A stretch of DNA of 64,000 bases from Casuarius casuarius (lineage: Eukaryota; Chordata; Aves; Casuariiformes; Casuariidae). The translations under genes and the position numbers were made by a program. Each line of letters starts with the position of its first letter. Position 1 is the first letter of the stretch. The stretch is taken from positions 2,042,793 to 2,106,792 of the forward strand of contig PTFA01000082.1 of NCBI GenBank assembly GCA_003342895.1, in the 5' to 3' direction. The notes under the pieces were generated by a model. It was not told the DNA's origin. It searched no databases and saw only the letters and a list, made by a program, of their open reading frames with translations. This document shows positions 1 to 11,515 of the stretch, piece after piece.

Positions 1-3000
1 GACCTCTAAGTGAATGGCTGTTAGTAAGTGCAATGTCCTTTAATGCATTCTTTATTGGGTTCTTGGTGTGGTTGTACTTTAGTGATGTGTATCCCAGTGA
101 TAGCACAGGACCGTAGAGAGAAGTTCAGTATTAGTATGCTTTGTATAATAGAAAGCAGGAGGATTTACTTTGCCATTTGGGTGGATAAAAGTGGGAACAT
201 TATGTAGTGGCCAGTCAAGAATTAATATTAATCTAGTATTTACTCTCTTCTTTGGATGTATCATAAAATCTGTCTATGCAAGGAGAAGTAGGGGAAGGGA
301 GGGAGAAAGAGATAAGGCTATAGCCAGTGTAGATAGGAGGCATGGCTGAATGACGAAGAGTGAAAGATGCTGAACATGCTCAGGCCACACACGAAAGGCT
401 GCCCTTGCTGTCTCTCTTTAACCGTGGACAAAGGCAGACCTTGGAAAGTGCTCAGCTGGAAGGGAGCATGATCTTTCTCTCTCATGTACATGTGCTAGTA
501 TCGTTAAACTATAGGGTTGGTGACCTCTTCCAGAAGAAATCTCTTGTTGGCAAGGCAGAGAAGTGGATACCCGAGTTGCATGGGGTGCCATGTTCCTACT
601 GCTGAGCCAAATCGTCATACAGGAGGCAGGGGCAGGTGTGCAAAGTCTTGCAGACACCTGAAATGAACTGCTGGAGCACATCTGCCACCTGTTTTCAAGA
701 AACTAACATGTCTCTGAGGTACCTCCCACAGGTGGAAATGGGCTCTCATGGGCTGAAAGTGGTTCTAAAATGTGAGCGACTTCTACTGTGCTGTGGTGTT
801 GCTGCTTTGTATGATTAATTTCTGAGTTCTTATTGGCAAATATCCTAAATGAAAATGAATAGGCTGCTGGCTGAAACAAGCTCAGGATTGCTTGGTACAG
901 CTAAGCTAAGGGTTTTTTGGTGGTGGATGGTGGGGAGGAAGGGAGAGAGATGTTATGCCTTGAACATAGGCCTGACTCATGCTGTCTTTACTGAGGCAGT
1001 GGGCGGAAAGGAGGGATGCGCTGGCCATGAGCACGGCTGTGGATGCCCTTGAGGTCTCAGAAGCAGGGCCCGCTCCAGCATAGCCAGAGCTGCTGTGGCC
1101 CCAGCCCCTCTGCAGCCCAGGAGTCTGGGAGGCAAGGAGTTCCTGGGGCCTGTGGATGTCCACCGGTGCGGGGAGGAGCAGAAGAGGTGGCTTCTCTGTG
1201 CATTCAGGTTGGATCGAAATTCTTCCCAAGCAGCCATAGGGGGGTGGAGGATCTGGCTGCACTTGCGTAGTGCTGGGGTGGTGCTTGGCTGCTGCTCCTT
1301 TTTAGCTTGCACACAAAGGCTTGTCTGTGCCTCCAGGCTGGCCAGTTTTCACGTGAGGACTAGGGAGAAGAGGAAGCGCCTCAGGTCTGCCTGAGTCGGT
1401 CTTTCTCACTTGCGCTGATTCTCAGCACCCTGGTCGGGACGTCTGGCAGGGAGCCTGCTGCCATTTAGGGGAGAGGTAGTCATCCTCGCACTTCCTGCAC
1501 TGCCCCGGCATTTGCAGAACTGCCTCCTCTCCAGTCTGAGGAAGACGAAGGCTGGCCAAATATGCCTGGGCTGAGTTATGACATCCACGCCTCGGGGCTG
1601 TGTTCCCAGGAGAGTTGCTCTGTGCTGTCCTATTTAGGCACTTTCCATCACGGTCACTGCTGTGGATTGCGTGTGTCTTCCAGCAGAGCATTAAGCAACA
1701 TGACAAACTACTGTCATGTGCCTTTGTTCTTTCCTTTTCTCTCCAAAAGGAGAAGTCTATACAGAAGAGTACCCGGGGTTCTTGTCCCACAGAAACACAC
1801 ATCCAGACAGGTGTACATGTACCCTTGATGACACACACTTAAAAAAGGCAATATCAGAACTGTCCCCGTTCTGCCACGTGCTCAAATGAAGCTCCATCCC
1901 CATCCCATTTTTGTGAAGATTTTTATGCTCCTCGTGTGTTCTGCAGCCTGAGAGCACAGACACAGGTGCCAAGAGGACACCTGGCATGGGCCAGCTTTTA
2001 TTTTGTTTGCATGGTGGGTTTTGCTGAATTCTGAGGGTGGGAATGCTCTCCACTCATTCATGTCCACCAGCGCAGCTGCACCTTTCTGTCCCAGCCCCAG
2101 CTGCCACAGCTTAGCTTTGCCTCCAAACGCATTCCTGTGCTGGGTGCAGTGCCTCTGCTCGCTCTGATGGAGATTTGCTGTAGCTACCTCTGTCTGCATT
2201 GCATCTGCCTCCCTGTGCATTTTTAATCCTCTTCATTTTTCCATAACCTAAAATAAACCAGTAACAAATCTGGGATGCACTTCTCCAGCCAAGGGAACAT
2301 ATCCTTACTGGGCCTGTGGCATTTTACACTTACTGTGGATTCTGCAATTCTGCAGCAGTTCCTTTGGTTTGGGTTTTTTTTTTCTTTTTTTGGTTATACA
2401 GAAGACTTGTGAGAAATGTGGTCTTGTGTCAGTAACATTCAAAGGGGAAAAGAAAAAAAAAGAAAACCTGCCAGAAAAGATCTTTAAAAGTCTGACATAT
2501 TATCATTCAGAGGAGGATTTTTCAGTAGAATTATGCTGGAATTTTTCCAATAAATATATTTTGCAGACTTTTAAGGGAGAGCTTTTAGATTAATGGAAAT
2601 ATTACTTATATTAAAATTCATCCCATTAAGCCATCAATTCCATTGTCATTGCAACATCATGTGCTTAATGTTAATGACATGCACAAATAAAAAGGAAAAA
2701 ACACAAGGAAGCTATTTATTTTATTGTGCCAAAAGCTGAATCTGGTCTGCTCTGGAAAGTCAAATACAAGCCAGAGTGGGCACAAAGCAGGATCAACAGA
2801 CACTTTGTTAAAATGCACTTGGGGAAGGTATATGGCATACCACGGAAATCTAAAAAACATATTTGGGCTTGTATTTCCAATGAACTGATTTTTTTGACTC
2901 TGGGTAGCATCAGGAGGAGGCCTTCTGAGAAGAAACTTCAACTCTGCCACTTTGTTTTCAGGGCCTCATGATGAGGCGAGTGGATCCCTGACCCCAGCTC

Positions 3001-3726
3001 TGACACATCCCAGCTTGCTGTCACACCCAGGAAATGTGATGTAGATAAGAGCTGCCAAATTCAAACTATGTCTCAAATTCTCTGCTCGCATTTCCAGGAT
3101 GAGCTCTCACAAGACCAGATCTCATGGCACTTGTGTCAGGACCTTGTGCCTCCAGTCAGGCTGTAAAAAGCTGAAGGGCAGCCCTCCACATGTTTTGGAG
3201 CTGCCACTTCCCGTCCTGGCGAGGGGACCCAGGCAGAGGTGTGGATGAGTGAGCAAGGGTGAAAAACTAACTGGCTTCTTCCCTTTTGTATGATACATGC
3301 TGGGTTGGCAGGGGGGAAGATGGACGCCGAAGGTGCCCGCTCTTTCCTGTGCTTCACTTATCATCAGGCCTCAGGACTGTTGCTTGGGGTGGACATGAGT
3401 TCAACTGATGTCCTCCTGTAGTGGTTCTCCTCTTGAGCCATCCCCTGTGGCACAGATTGGTATCCGCCTGGAGTCAGCCTNAGCTGTGGGATCTGTCGCT
3501 CTTGCCCTGAGAGAGATGGGACACAGAAATGCCCCAGGGAGGAGGTGGGTCTCCAGCAGACGGGAATGACTCTGTCACCCCCAGATTAGGCAGCAAAGCA
3601 GCAGGAGTAAGAAAGGATTAAGGTAGCCCATGTGAGCTGCCATATCACAAAACTGCCATGGATGCTGCATTGTCCCCTATTCGTAAGATCTTGCTCAGAC
3701 TTCTCACAGCAACTTTTGTGTTGCAG
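1..3726. other. Unique sequence, no gene seen
   Basis: No open frame here resembles a known protein and I see no clear repeat. The stretch at about 1000-1600 is noticeably richer in G+C and CpG than its surroundings and carries several overlapping open frames on both strands, which is the expected effect of few stop codons in GC-rich DNA rather than evidence of a gene. Around 2580-2700 the sequence is AT-rich with several TTAAT/ATTA motifs. Confidence 0.6.
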
Positions 3727-3839
3727 TATGTTGANGTGCCTGGTGGCTCTTTCCCATTTCACTTTGGAGAGTTTGGCTATCCTAGCATACAAGACCACAA
3801 TGCTCCAGGGATTTACCCTGAATTCTTGCTGGAAAGCAG
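3727..3839 (+). other. Possible isolated internal coding exon (unrecognised)
   Basis: The segment is preceded by a pyrimidine-rich tract ending in ttgcag (a good acceptor) and followed by gtgggc after AAAGCAG (a plausible donor). It would be a 113-bp exon. Read from its first base it stays open for 37 codons and gives a protein-like composition rich in G, F, P, Y and E (for example FHFGEFGYPSIQDH). The open frame actually runs from 3658 to 3900, so it is not confined by the splice sites. One ambiguous base (3735) falls in the third codon. I recognise no family, and no partner exon is evident nearby. It could equally be a chance open frame or a decayed repeat. Splice-like signals and reading frame are seen; exon status is inference. 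Confidence 0.2.
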
Positions 3840-5659
3840 GTGGGCTGACAACCAGGGAATAGAGATATTCCAGCTCCAACATTTAAAGCACCACTTATAA
3901 ACAGAAAAACACCAAATTCAAGTCTGAGGATTTTGTGTGGGCATGAAAAACAGTTCAAGGCAGCATCTAAATGTGGCTAACTGCAGTGGAGATATCTACT
4001 TGGTGACTCAGTCTAGGTTTCAATTTATAGACTGAAGCAGGTTATTAAACAAATTAAACAAGCATAGAGAGCAAAAGACGAATCATTGCCCATTGATATC
4101 TTCCATATCTATGTCAACACTCACTGTTGGGGTAGCTCAGGTAACAGCAATCTAGGTGACAACTACCTCCCACCTTTCATAAGAAAAGCCTGCTGTTGTT
4201 ATTGTGGACACACAAGCTGCACTACAGGGAATGCTGCATCCTGGGGGAAGGAACAAGCAGGTTTTGCTGGCCCATGGGGGCAGGTTCTCCTTGCTCCATG
4301 TGAGCTTTCCTGGAGGTGAAAGGGCCTTGGGATGGGAGGGCTCTGCATGGCTTAGTCTTAGCCATCACCAAACCAGGAAAGAAGGTTTGACCTAAAGCTC
4401 GTTCCATCTCTGTTGACCTCTTGGTCTGTACAGCAACTTGTTGGAAAAAGCACAGGGTCAGATGTCATGCCCCTGTGGGGCTTGGGGAATGTTTTTTAGC
4501 AAATTGAGAAACGACTCCGTTCAAAGCCTGAGGTGGCTTGAAATGAACAGAGAACTCACGTAGGTCTCTAACACACCCCTGGGTTTCTCATGCTCTCTTC
4601 TCAGGCTTCGCTATGCAAAATGAACGGCGCTTTTCTTGCTCAAACTAAGAATACCTTCCAGGCCAAGTTCCAAGGTCAAGCTGTGCATCTGGCCTTCTCC
4701 ATCTATACAAATTAACAGTGTTCAGTACAAATGTGAAACAGTGCAAATGCAGAGCATGTTCTGAAAACAACTTCAGGAGGACTGAACATATTGTTACTGT
4801 AATTAGGCATGGTTCCCAGCCATTTCATTGCAATTGCTATTTAGGCTCAGTTACCAGAATGGCTTCTCATTATTTCTTTTGTTTCCAGGTTGCTACTTTG
4901 CCATAGAAAAATTACTTGTTTTTCACCAGTAGCACTAGATGTATTTCCCTTGGATTCCCTTGAGTGCTTCTTGCTTGTGGTCAATGAAGGAAAAGTTCAC
5001 AGTGAATTTGACTGCTATATGTTGTCACAGCTACTTTTTCACTGCTTGATTTATCAGCCTCCTGAGGTAGGGATGGGCTTTCATTCAGGGACACTGGAGA
5101 TCATGTCCAGTGGTCTTTGTTCCTCTTTTGCCTTTAGCTAAAGTCTAAAGGCCTTTCTCCACATTCTGTTCCTGCACCCGTTTTTTCCTCCTGCTCCCCG
5201 CACATTCTCAGTCTTGATTCAAACTGACCTCGAGCCAGCAGACCTTTTCACACCTTTGCAACCCAGGGAGAATTCACTCCCAAGGAAAGAATGGGCAGTT
5301 TGTACATTCCCATGATCACCAAGGGCTTTCTGTAAAGGAAAATAGTTCAAGGTTTCCGAGGCTCCCTTCTCCCACAACAAAATTAGCCTGTGGTCAGATG
5401 TACAATCAGCACATCTCTATTTATCTTGGCTGTGAGCCCTCCACAGCCAGTATTGTCTTCTTTGGGAAAGCGGTGAATTGCTTTGCATTACCCTCCACTT
5501 CTCTGCACTTGTATTATCTGCTTTTCAGGACCCTGTATGCTTAGGTTAGTCCAGGAGTGAATATAGTCCTTTCCTTTTTAGCACAGTCTTTTCTCCATGC
5601 TGTCCTGCTTTTTTGGCTGCAATCATATTTTGCCACATTTGTAGCTGAAGACTGTGTTT

Positions 5660-5745
5660 GTATGTATAGACTGTTTCTCATTTGGGAAATGGGCATGATG
5701 ATTCTTTCATGTCTCATGGGGGCTTTCTGAAGGAAAACACCATTA
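5660..5745 (+). repeat. MIR-like SINE remnant
   Basis: The order 'tttctcatttgggaaatggg', then a run like 'catgatgattctt', then 'tcatgggggctttctgaag' follows the core of MIR: a 'cctcatctgtaaaatgggg'-type box followed by a 'cctcacaggg-ttgttgtgagg'-type box. Similarity is partial and the flanks are not recognisable, so this is a degraded core fragment at best. Confidence 0.4.
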
Positions 5746-6500
5746 ATTATCTTGACCTCTGATCTCTATGATTAGCATATGTGAATACTGCATGTAAACC
5801 TGATAGATATTTGTAGCAAAACACTGTATGGGACTGAGATAGCACTTCTTTAGCTCTGTGACGAATAATCATTAACAAATGCTTGGTGGTCACGTTGACC
5901 TGAGTGTAGGAGAAGAACTCGTGTTTTCCTGCTCCAGTAGTAGAAGCCCTCATCACCTGGGCACTGGAAAATCTCTACTGGCGGTCAACGGTGCAAGGTC
6001 CACATCCCGCAGGGGATGAGTTCAGACTCCATNCAGCGGTACACCTATGTTGTAGTCAATTGTAATCATTGTTAATCCAGTGAGAGTAATAAGTAGGTAT
6101 GGACTCCTGCATAGGTTTATTGGTTTGAGGGGATACCATTGACAGACATAAAGCAAAGGACGATGTTTACCTGAAATTAATGTTGACATTTATTGAAATG
6201 TAGAGTATATGTTCACATCTATTATTTTGAATGTTTTCATGAGAGCTACCTAGGAAGCCTCCATAAGGGGAATGTTTGCTAAAGGGTAATAAGTTTTTCT
6301 CTTAAACTAATATTCTACAGGGATAGAATTAAAGGTTCATTTAAAAACTATTTCTTTTCTCCTGGAAGGTGAATTATAGTTTTCACTTACACTGCTGCAG
6401 CCCATCATAATGTGTTTGTGTTTATTTGCATATGTAATTTGGTTAGCTGGCATTACTTCAAACTTAGTATTACTCATTTTTGACGAGTAAAGAACAATTT

Positions 6501-6612
6501 AGGTCCTGATCCTTAACATTAATCTCATAAATTAATCCCATTGGATAAAATCTTGCTCCTGCTGACGTTGACAGCAAAACTGCCACTGATGTCATTGGAG
6601 CCAGGATTTCGC
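6501..6612. repeat. Old interspersed repeat with roughly inverted ends
   Basis: The segment begins with 'ggtcctgatcc' and ends with 'ccaggatttcgcc', which are roughly inverted copies. The interior contains 'cccattgg', 'gctcctgctgacgttgac' and 'gatgtcattggag' words. I recognise this vocabulary ('GGGCCTGATCC...CATTGACTTCAATGGGAG...') from a repeat common in turtle, crocodilian and bird DNA, but I am not certain of its family name. The inverted ends suggest a small non-autonomous DNA element. Related words occur at about 20.0, 24.55, 54.9, 55.7 and 57.7 kb. Confidence 0.45.
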
Positions 6613-8519
6613 CTGCTATAAACATACACCTAAGCATTTGCAGAACCCTCATCTTACTGACCCACAGTCTGCCAGGGGCTCTCCTTGTTTTCAGCCAGCA
6701 ATTCCTATCCTCCAACAGTGCTGTGAAGACCTTGGGAGACAGAGTCTGCTGAAAAATCGAAGTTCGGTTGCAAAATTACTGAGCCGCTTTTCACCTTCCA
6801 AGAGTTGAACAGGTTAAAGGAGTGAAATCTAGGCTGTCCACACTGTTTGCACGTGGTGGTTACTCAGGGTCAGTGTTTCCCCTGTGCAGTCAGGCAGGGA
6901 TTGCTTTTTGTTTGTATAGGTCTATCTCACAGCAACAGAGAGAAAGACATTATAAACATGGGAAAATCTGATATGGAAGAGCTGGCAAGGGAAACTGTTC
7001 ATTCTTCTAGGACTAATATATATGCACGTATATATCTAATGAATGATGTATTACATCCCCCCCAAAACAGTATTAAAAACATTGGGCTATGGATGGATGG
7101 TGTTCCCTGACTGAATAAACATCCTTTGTGGTTGGTTTGGGTTTATTTTATCTCTTTATTTTTCACTCTGACTATTCAGTGGGGGGTTTCAGGTTTCCCA
7201 GGCTCTGCATAGGATCAGTTATTTTCTCCCTGTGTTCTTTGTGGTATTCTCAGCAGAGCATCTTCATCCTGTGCATATTCACAGCTGGCCGGGTGCACTC
7301 TTATTCCTTCTGTTTCCTGAAAAACTTAGCTGTAGAGACTGAAACCAAAAAAGAGGGTCAGCTAACAAGACAAGTCCCCATCTGGGAACTCAAGGACCTT
7401 GTTTTTGTTGAAACTGCTTGGCACTTCATGATGTTAATCGTTTCCACCTGATAAGTTAGTCAGCTACAGGAGGTCATGGTTAGCTTTTACTGAAAGGAGA
7501 AAATGCTTTTTTTTGGATGCAGGATGGGCTTATTTACAAAACATACGAATCCTGACCACAGCCAGAAGCAAACAGCAAGTGACAGTGTCTTTGCACCCAG
7601 CTTTCAGCTAGCACTAACACAAAATGGATTTCTTTGTTCTGGGAATATTTCCCAGTTTTGTTCCTCTTTTTTTGCTCTGTTTCCCTAGACTATCACTGCT
7701 CTGCTGCAGACACAAAGCAATAACCTGATAAACTCTCCACCTTTCCATCTCCATTTACTTAGGTGTGACGCATGCCTGTGTTTGGGATGGAAGCTCTTCC
7801 TCTGGGAAGTTTGTCACAAAAGCTGTGTTTGAAGGACAGTGCTTGTGGCTGAACAGTGAGAGACTCTGCGCTCAGAGTGGAGATCGTCTCATCTTCAGCT
7901 CCAATAGCACTTGGCTATTCTGCAAATTAATCTTTGGACGCCTGAAGATGGGAACCCAGAAAATGAGGTGCAGGCAGTGGCAGTCTGTGACAAATTTAGA
8001 TTAGGAGCAATCTGTCACAGCTGGGGTGGTATCCAGTTCTGAACTCGCTGGCAAGAAAGGCTCATTGACATTAGTGGGAGCACAATGGGGGCCCAACTTG
8101 CCCACAGTTACTATATTAAATGACCTGCAACTCAAAAGGTCTTGGGTGAAATTTATTATTCTGTACCCATCACATCAGTTTGCAGTGACATTTAGCTCAA
8201 GACAAACTCTGAAGAAATTATAAGCATTTCTGAGCTAGTAGAAAGCAGGCAAATAAAAGATGTAAAAGAATAAATTAAATCCAGGTAATTTAAAAATGAT
8301 TTTTAATGTAAACACCTGTGGATAATTTTCTTTGATTCTGTAGAAATAGCCCCCTTTTGCAGAAAGATTTGTGTGTCACACAGATTTTCCAAAATGAAAT
8401 GGGTACTAGGAAGATTTTATTATAGAAACTGTTTTTGCACTTGAATAAAGGAAAAAAAATCTCTNCTATTTCTCATCACTGATACAGGTCCTTAGCTGGC
8501 ATAACTTCTCAGAGTTGCT

Positions 8520-8567
8520 GTTGCTCTGTTGATGGTGCTCTCTGTTGCTCTGATGATAGTGCTTATT
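8520..8567. repeat. 24-bp imperfect tandem duplication
   Basis: Two adjacent 24-bp units (8520-8543 and 8544-8567), both starting GTTGCTCTG, differ at about five positions. A partial earlier copy (gttgct) immediately precedes them. This is consistent with local slippage; no function is implied. Confidence 0.7.
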
Positions 8568-11384
8568 AAGAATATTCCCTCCCCCTTGTATCTCCAGGTA
8601 TATGTATGTGTTGACATGTATGTGAAATGGCTTCTCCAGTCATTATTTTATTGCTTTTCCAGTTTGGGAATTAAAATGGAAAGCACATTCACTCTTTAAT
8701 ACAGAAAGAAAAATGGAAATGTTATTTTAAAATAGCTAAAGTGGCTAAAATAGCAATCAGCACAAACTGAGTTTGGTCCATTTTTTAAAAGTAGCAGTCC
8801 CACAATGGCAGGTGAATCACAGACCTTCATACTTGGATGCGGTCTCCCTTTGCATTTTGATGAGATTTCATGGCTCTTTCATTCATTTATGGTAATGCAT
8901 CAAATTATGCTTTAAGAAAGTTAGAAATGAAGACAAGAGATGCTGCTTGTTTAAAAGTATTTTGCATAAATGCAGTGCCTTTTAATTTGGGGTAATGCCA
9001 GAGATTAATAATGCAGTTTAGAAGGAAATAAAATGTTGGCATATCCTCTGCAAGCTTTCCTTCTGCTGATAGATATCCTTGCTACCACAGATATGTGCAT
9101 CTTTGTCCACCTTTGTCCAGCTGTGCNCTGTAGAACAGTGCAATCATTTTGCATTTTAGGCAGATGAAGGTCCTGAATGTGTAGGCAGTAACTTATTATA
9201 CTTAGTGACCTGATACAGTTTTCTGAATGTTACATATACATATCAGGACAAGGCAAAGAGATTTGGATAGTTTGATGATGAGAGCCAACATGTATTGGTG
9301 CACTTCGTGAGCAGCGTTTTGGATTTTTTTCCACCCTGAGTCTAGCTGATATTTCAGAAGACGTAAAAAAGTAATAACTAACATTTGCCTTCATAACTGC
9401 AAATTACAACCACGTATGGACTGTACTGCACTTTTGACAAATTATGTTTTCTCCAAAAACAGTTGTTTATAAAAATCATGAATTATTTAACTTGTATTTC
9501 TGCAAAGAAAAGACATTGAAATCAGAATTTACTCTTTTTCTTAGTGTTGTTTTGTTTAAAAGGCTGTTTTGTTTGTGATATTCTTCCTTCTCACACGATT
9601 TGATAAGTGTTTTACAATACCCTTCAAAGAAGTGGTGGCTAAAAGGAGGCTGGGAAAGTAATCAGAGCTGTGAGAGTATTTTTGGAATTCACTCGGCCTG
9701 TTTATCAGGAGGAGTCAGGGAAACAAACGACATTTCACTTCCCTGGTCCTCTTCTGCTCATGTATATTTTGAAACCGCAGATGGAAGAAGCGCTGCTGAG
9801 CCTGGCCAAAACTCTTGTTGCACGCTGGGGCAGTCAGACTGAATCTGTCCATGCCACGGGAAGACACAGCCATTGATTTGGGAGGTATTTTTCAGTTGTT
9901 TCACCAGAGCTGCCATGGATCAGCTTTTCAGGAGGACAGTGCGCTGTATGTCCTCCCCAGTGGTGATGACCACGTCCATGGGGTCTCAGACAGTGGAAGC
10001 AGATGTCTGAGAGGCATGTGCCCCCCCCGAGTTCCCTCCAAAATAATGGACCAAGCCCACCTATGGAGGTTGGATGATCAACAGTCAAGCACTGCAGGCA
10101 GTGAAATGCTACTGTATCTTGTGGCCGGACAGCGATCTATTAAGTAAGAACAAGCTGAAGATCTTGATTTGCCTTAGTAGGGGGTCAGAGTGCACTTCAG
10201 TGATTAAAAAGGAAGTGTTGCTTGTGGTAGGTCATAAATATAACACTCAGCATCTTGCACTCTCCCAGTAGACATAAATATTGGGCATTTTAAACTTCTT
10301 TTTAATACCATTATATCTATGACTGAAATCGTAATATTTATGCAGGGTAGTTTTTCAAGAGGCATACTGGTTGTGAAAACAAGTTCCTGGCTTTTCCCCT
10401 TTCATGGAAGTAAGCTGAAGGTCAGATTTACAATGTTTTCAAGCTATATTCTGTGCTCATTTACACAGCTGTAATCTTGAGTTATGCCACTGAGGACAAG
10501 GAATTGCTCCAGACTTACAGGGATATAACTGATGGAGGAATTTAGCTCTGGGTTGTCAAAGCTTCATAGAAAAGGAGCTGTGAGGGTGTAAAACTTGGTG
10601 TTCTTGAAGTAGCTTGTGTATATTCAAGGAATGCAAGAGCTCAAAGATTTATTAGTAGTGTTTCAGAGCATTATTGAAATAAGGCTTAATTATCTGTGTA
10701 ATTTGCTGGAACCAGCATTTTAAGCATTTTTGATCAAGTAGATGCCATTAATTTTAAAAAGAGATGTACCAGGCTGCTCTCAAAAAGTGAAGTTAAAAAA
10801 AAAAAGAAAGTCCATAATTTCTAAGCTGCCTATTTCAAAAGCTTTGAAGGTTGTTGTTGGTTGATTCCCTCTCCCCCCTTCACAAACAAACAGTCCGTTT
10901 GCAGCTTATTCATATGGAAGAAAGTTCACATCATCCCAGAGGGCCATTCCAGCAAGCAGGGAAAGGAAACTGAACCCTGTTCCCAGGCTTGCTGAGTTTT
11001 GCCATGCCTCTCTCTTCTGTCCTTGCTCCAGCCGCATAAATAGAGGCTGGAAGACGTGTTGACCTTCCTTGGAGGAAGGAGCAGAAGATGCAGACCTGCG
11101 AGCAATAACCCACCATTTCTTTGCAGCCTGCAGGCAATGAAAATACGAAGCTCCTGTTCATGCCTCTAGCCTGTCCTTTCCATTCATACGTACTCCACAG
11201 GTACCTCTCAGTCCACGTACATTAGCTCCATGCCTAAATCTCTGTTTCTTCATTGTCTGCCTGACAGCCCTCCAGTGAGTTGCCTCCCAGTAGCACGGCT
11301 TCTGAGGGTGGCTTGTGATCACCCAACACAGGAGGGTCTTCTTGTGGTGAAGACAGCAACCACACCAAGACTGAGCAGACCTTG
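8568..11384. other. Unique sequence, no gene seen
   Basis: 8690-9060 is AT-rich with motifs such as 'ttttgcataaatgcag' and 'gattaataatgcag', reminiscent of conserved non-coding DNA but unproven. 9600-10150 is more balanced in composition and holds overlapping open frames of 60-110 codons on both strands, none with a recognisable domain. No repeat was identified. Confidence 0.55.
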
Positions 11385-11515
11385 CTTTCTGCTGATTTCT
11401 GTGGAAACTTTGGACAAGACTATTAACCACTCCATTTGTCATCTATCAAATAGCAATAATGATGCTTTCCTCCTTCCAAAGGGGTGTTTTGAGGATGTAG
11501 TCATTATACTTTTGA
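11385..11515 (+). repeat. MIR-like SINE remnant
   Basis: In order there are 'ggacaagactattaacc', 'catctatcaaatagcaataa' followed by 'tgatgctt', then 'aaggggtgttttgaggatgt'. This matches the MIR order: 'ggcaagtcacttaacctc', 'cctcatctgtaaaatgggga'-'taataat', then 'agggttgttgtgaggatt'. It lies inside the longest open frame of the window (11230-11724, about 164 codons), which argues that this frame is fortuitous. Confidence 0.5.

Larger units (their letters stand above)
3840..8519. other. Unique sequence with minor repeat remnants
   Basis: No gene seen. Besides the MIR-like scrap at about 5.66 kb and the old repeat at about 6.5 kb (listed separately), the sequence is unremarkable. The 6040-6470 stretch is AT-rich and could be a conserved non-coding element, but that cannot be judged without alignment. 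Open frames of 60-107 codons occur on both strands without recognisable motifs. Confidence 0.55.
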
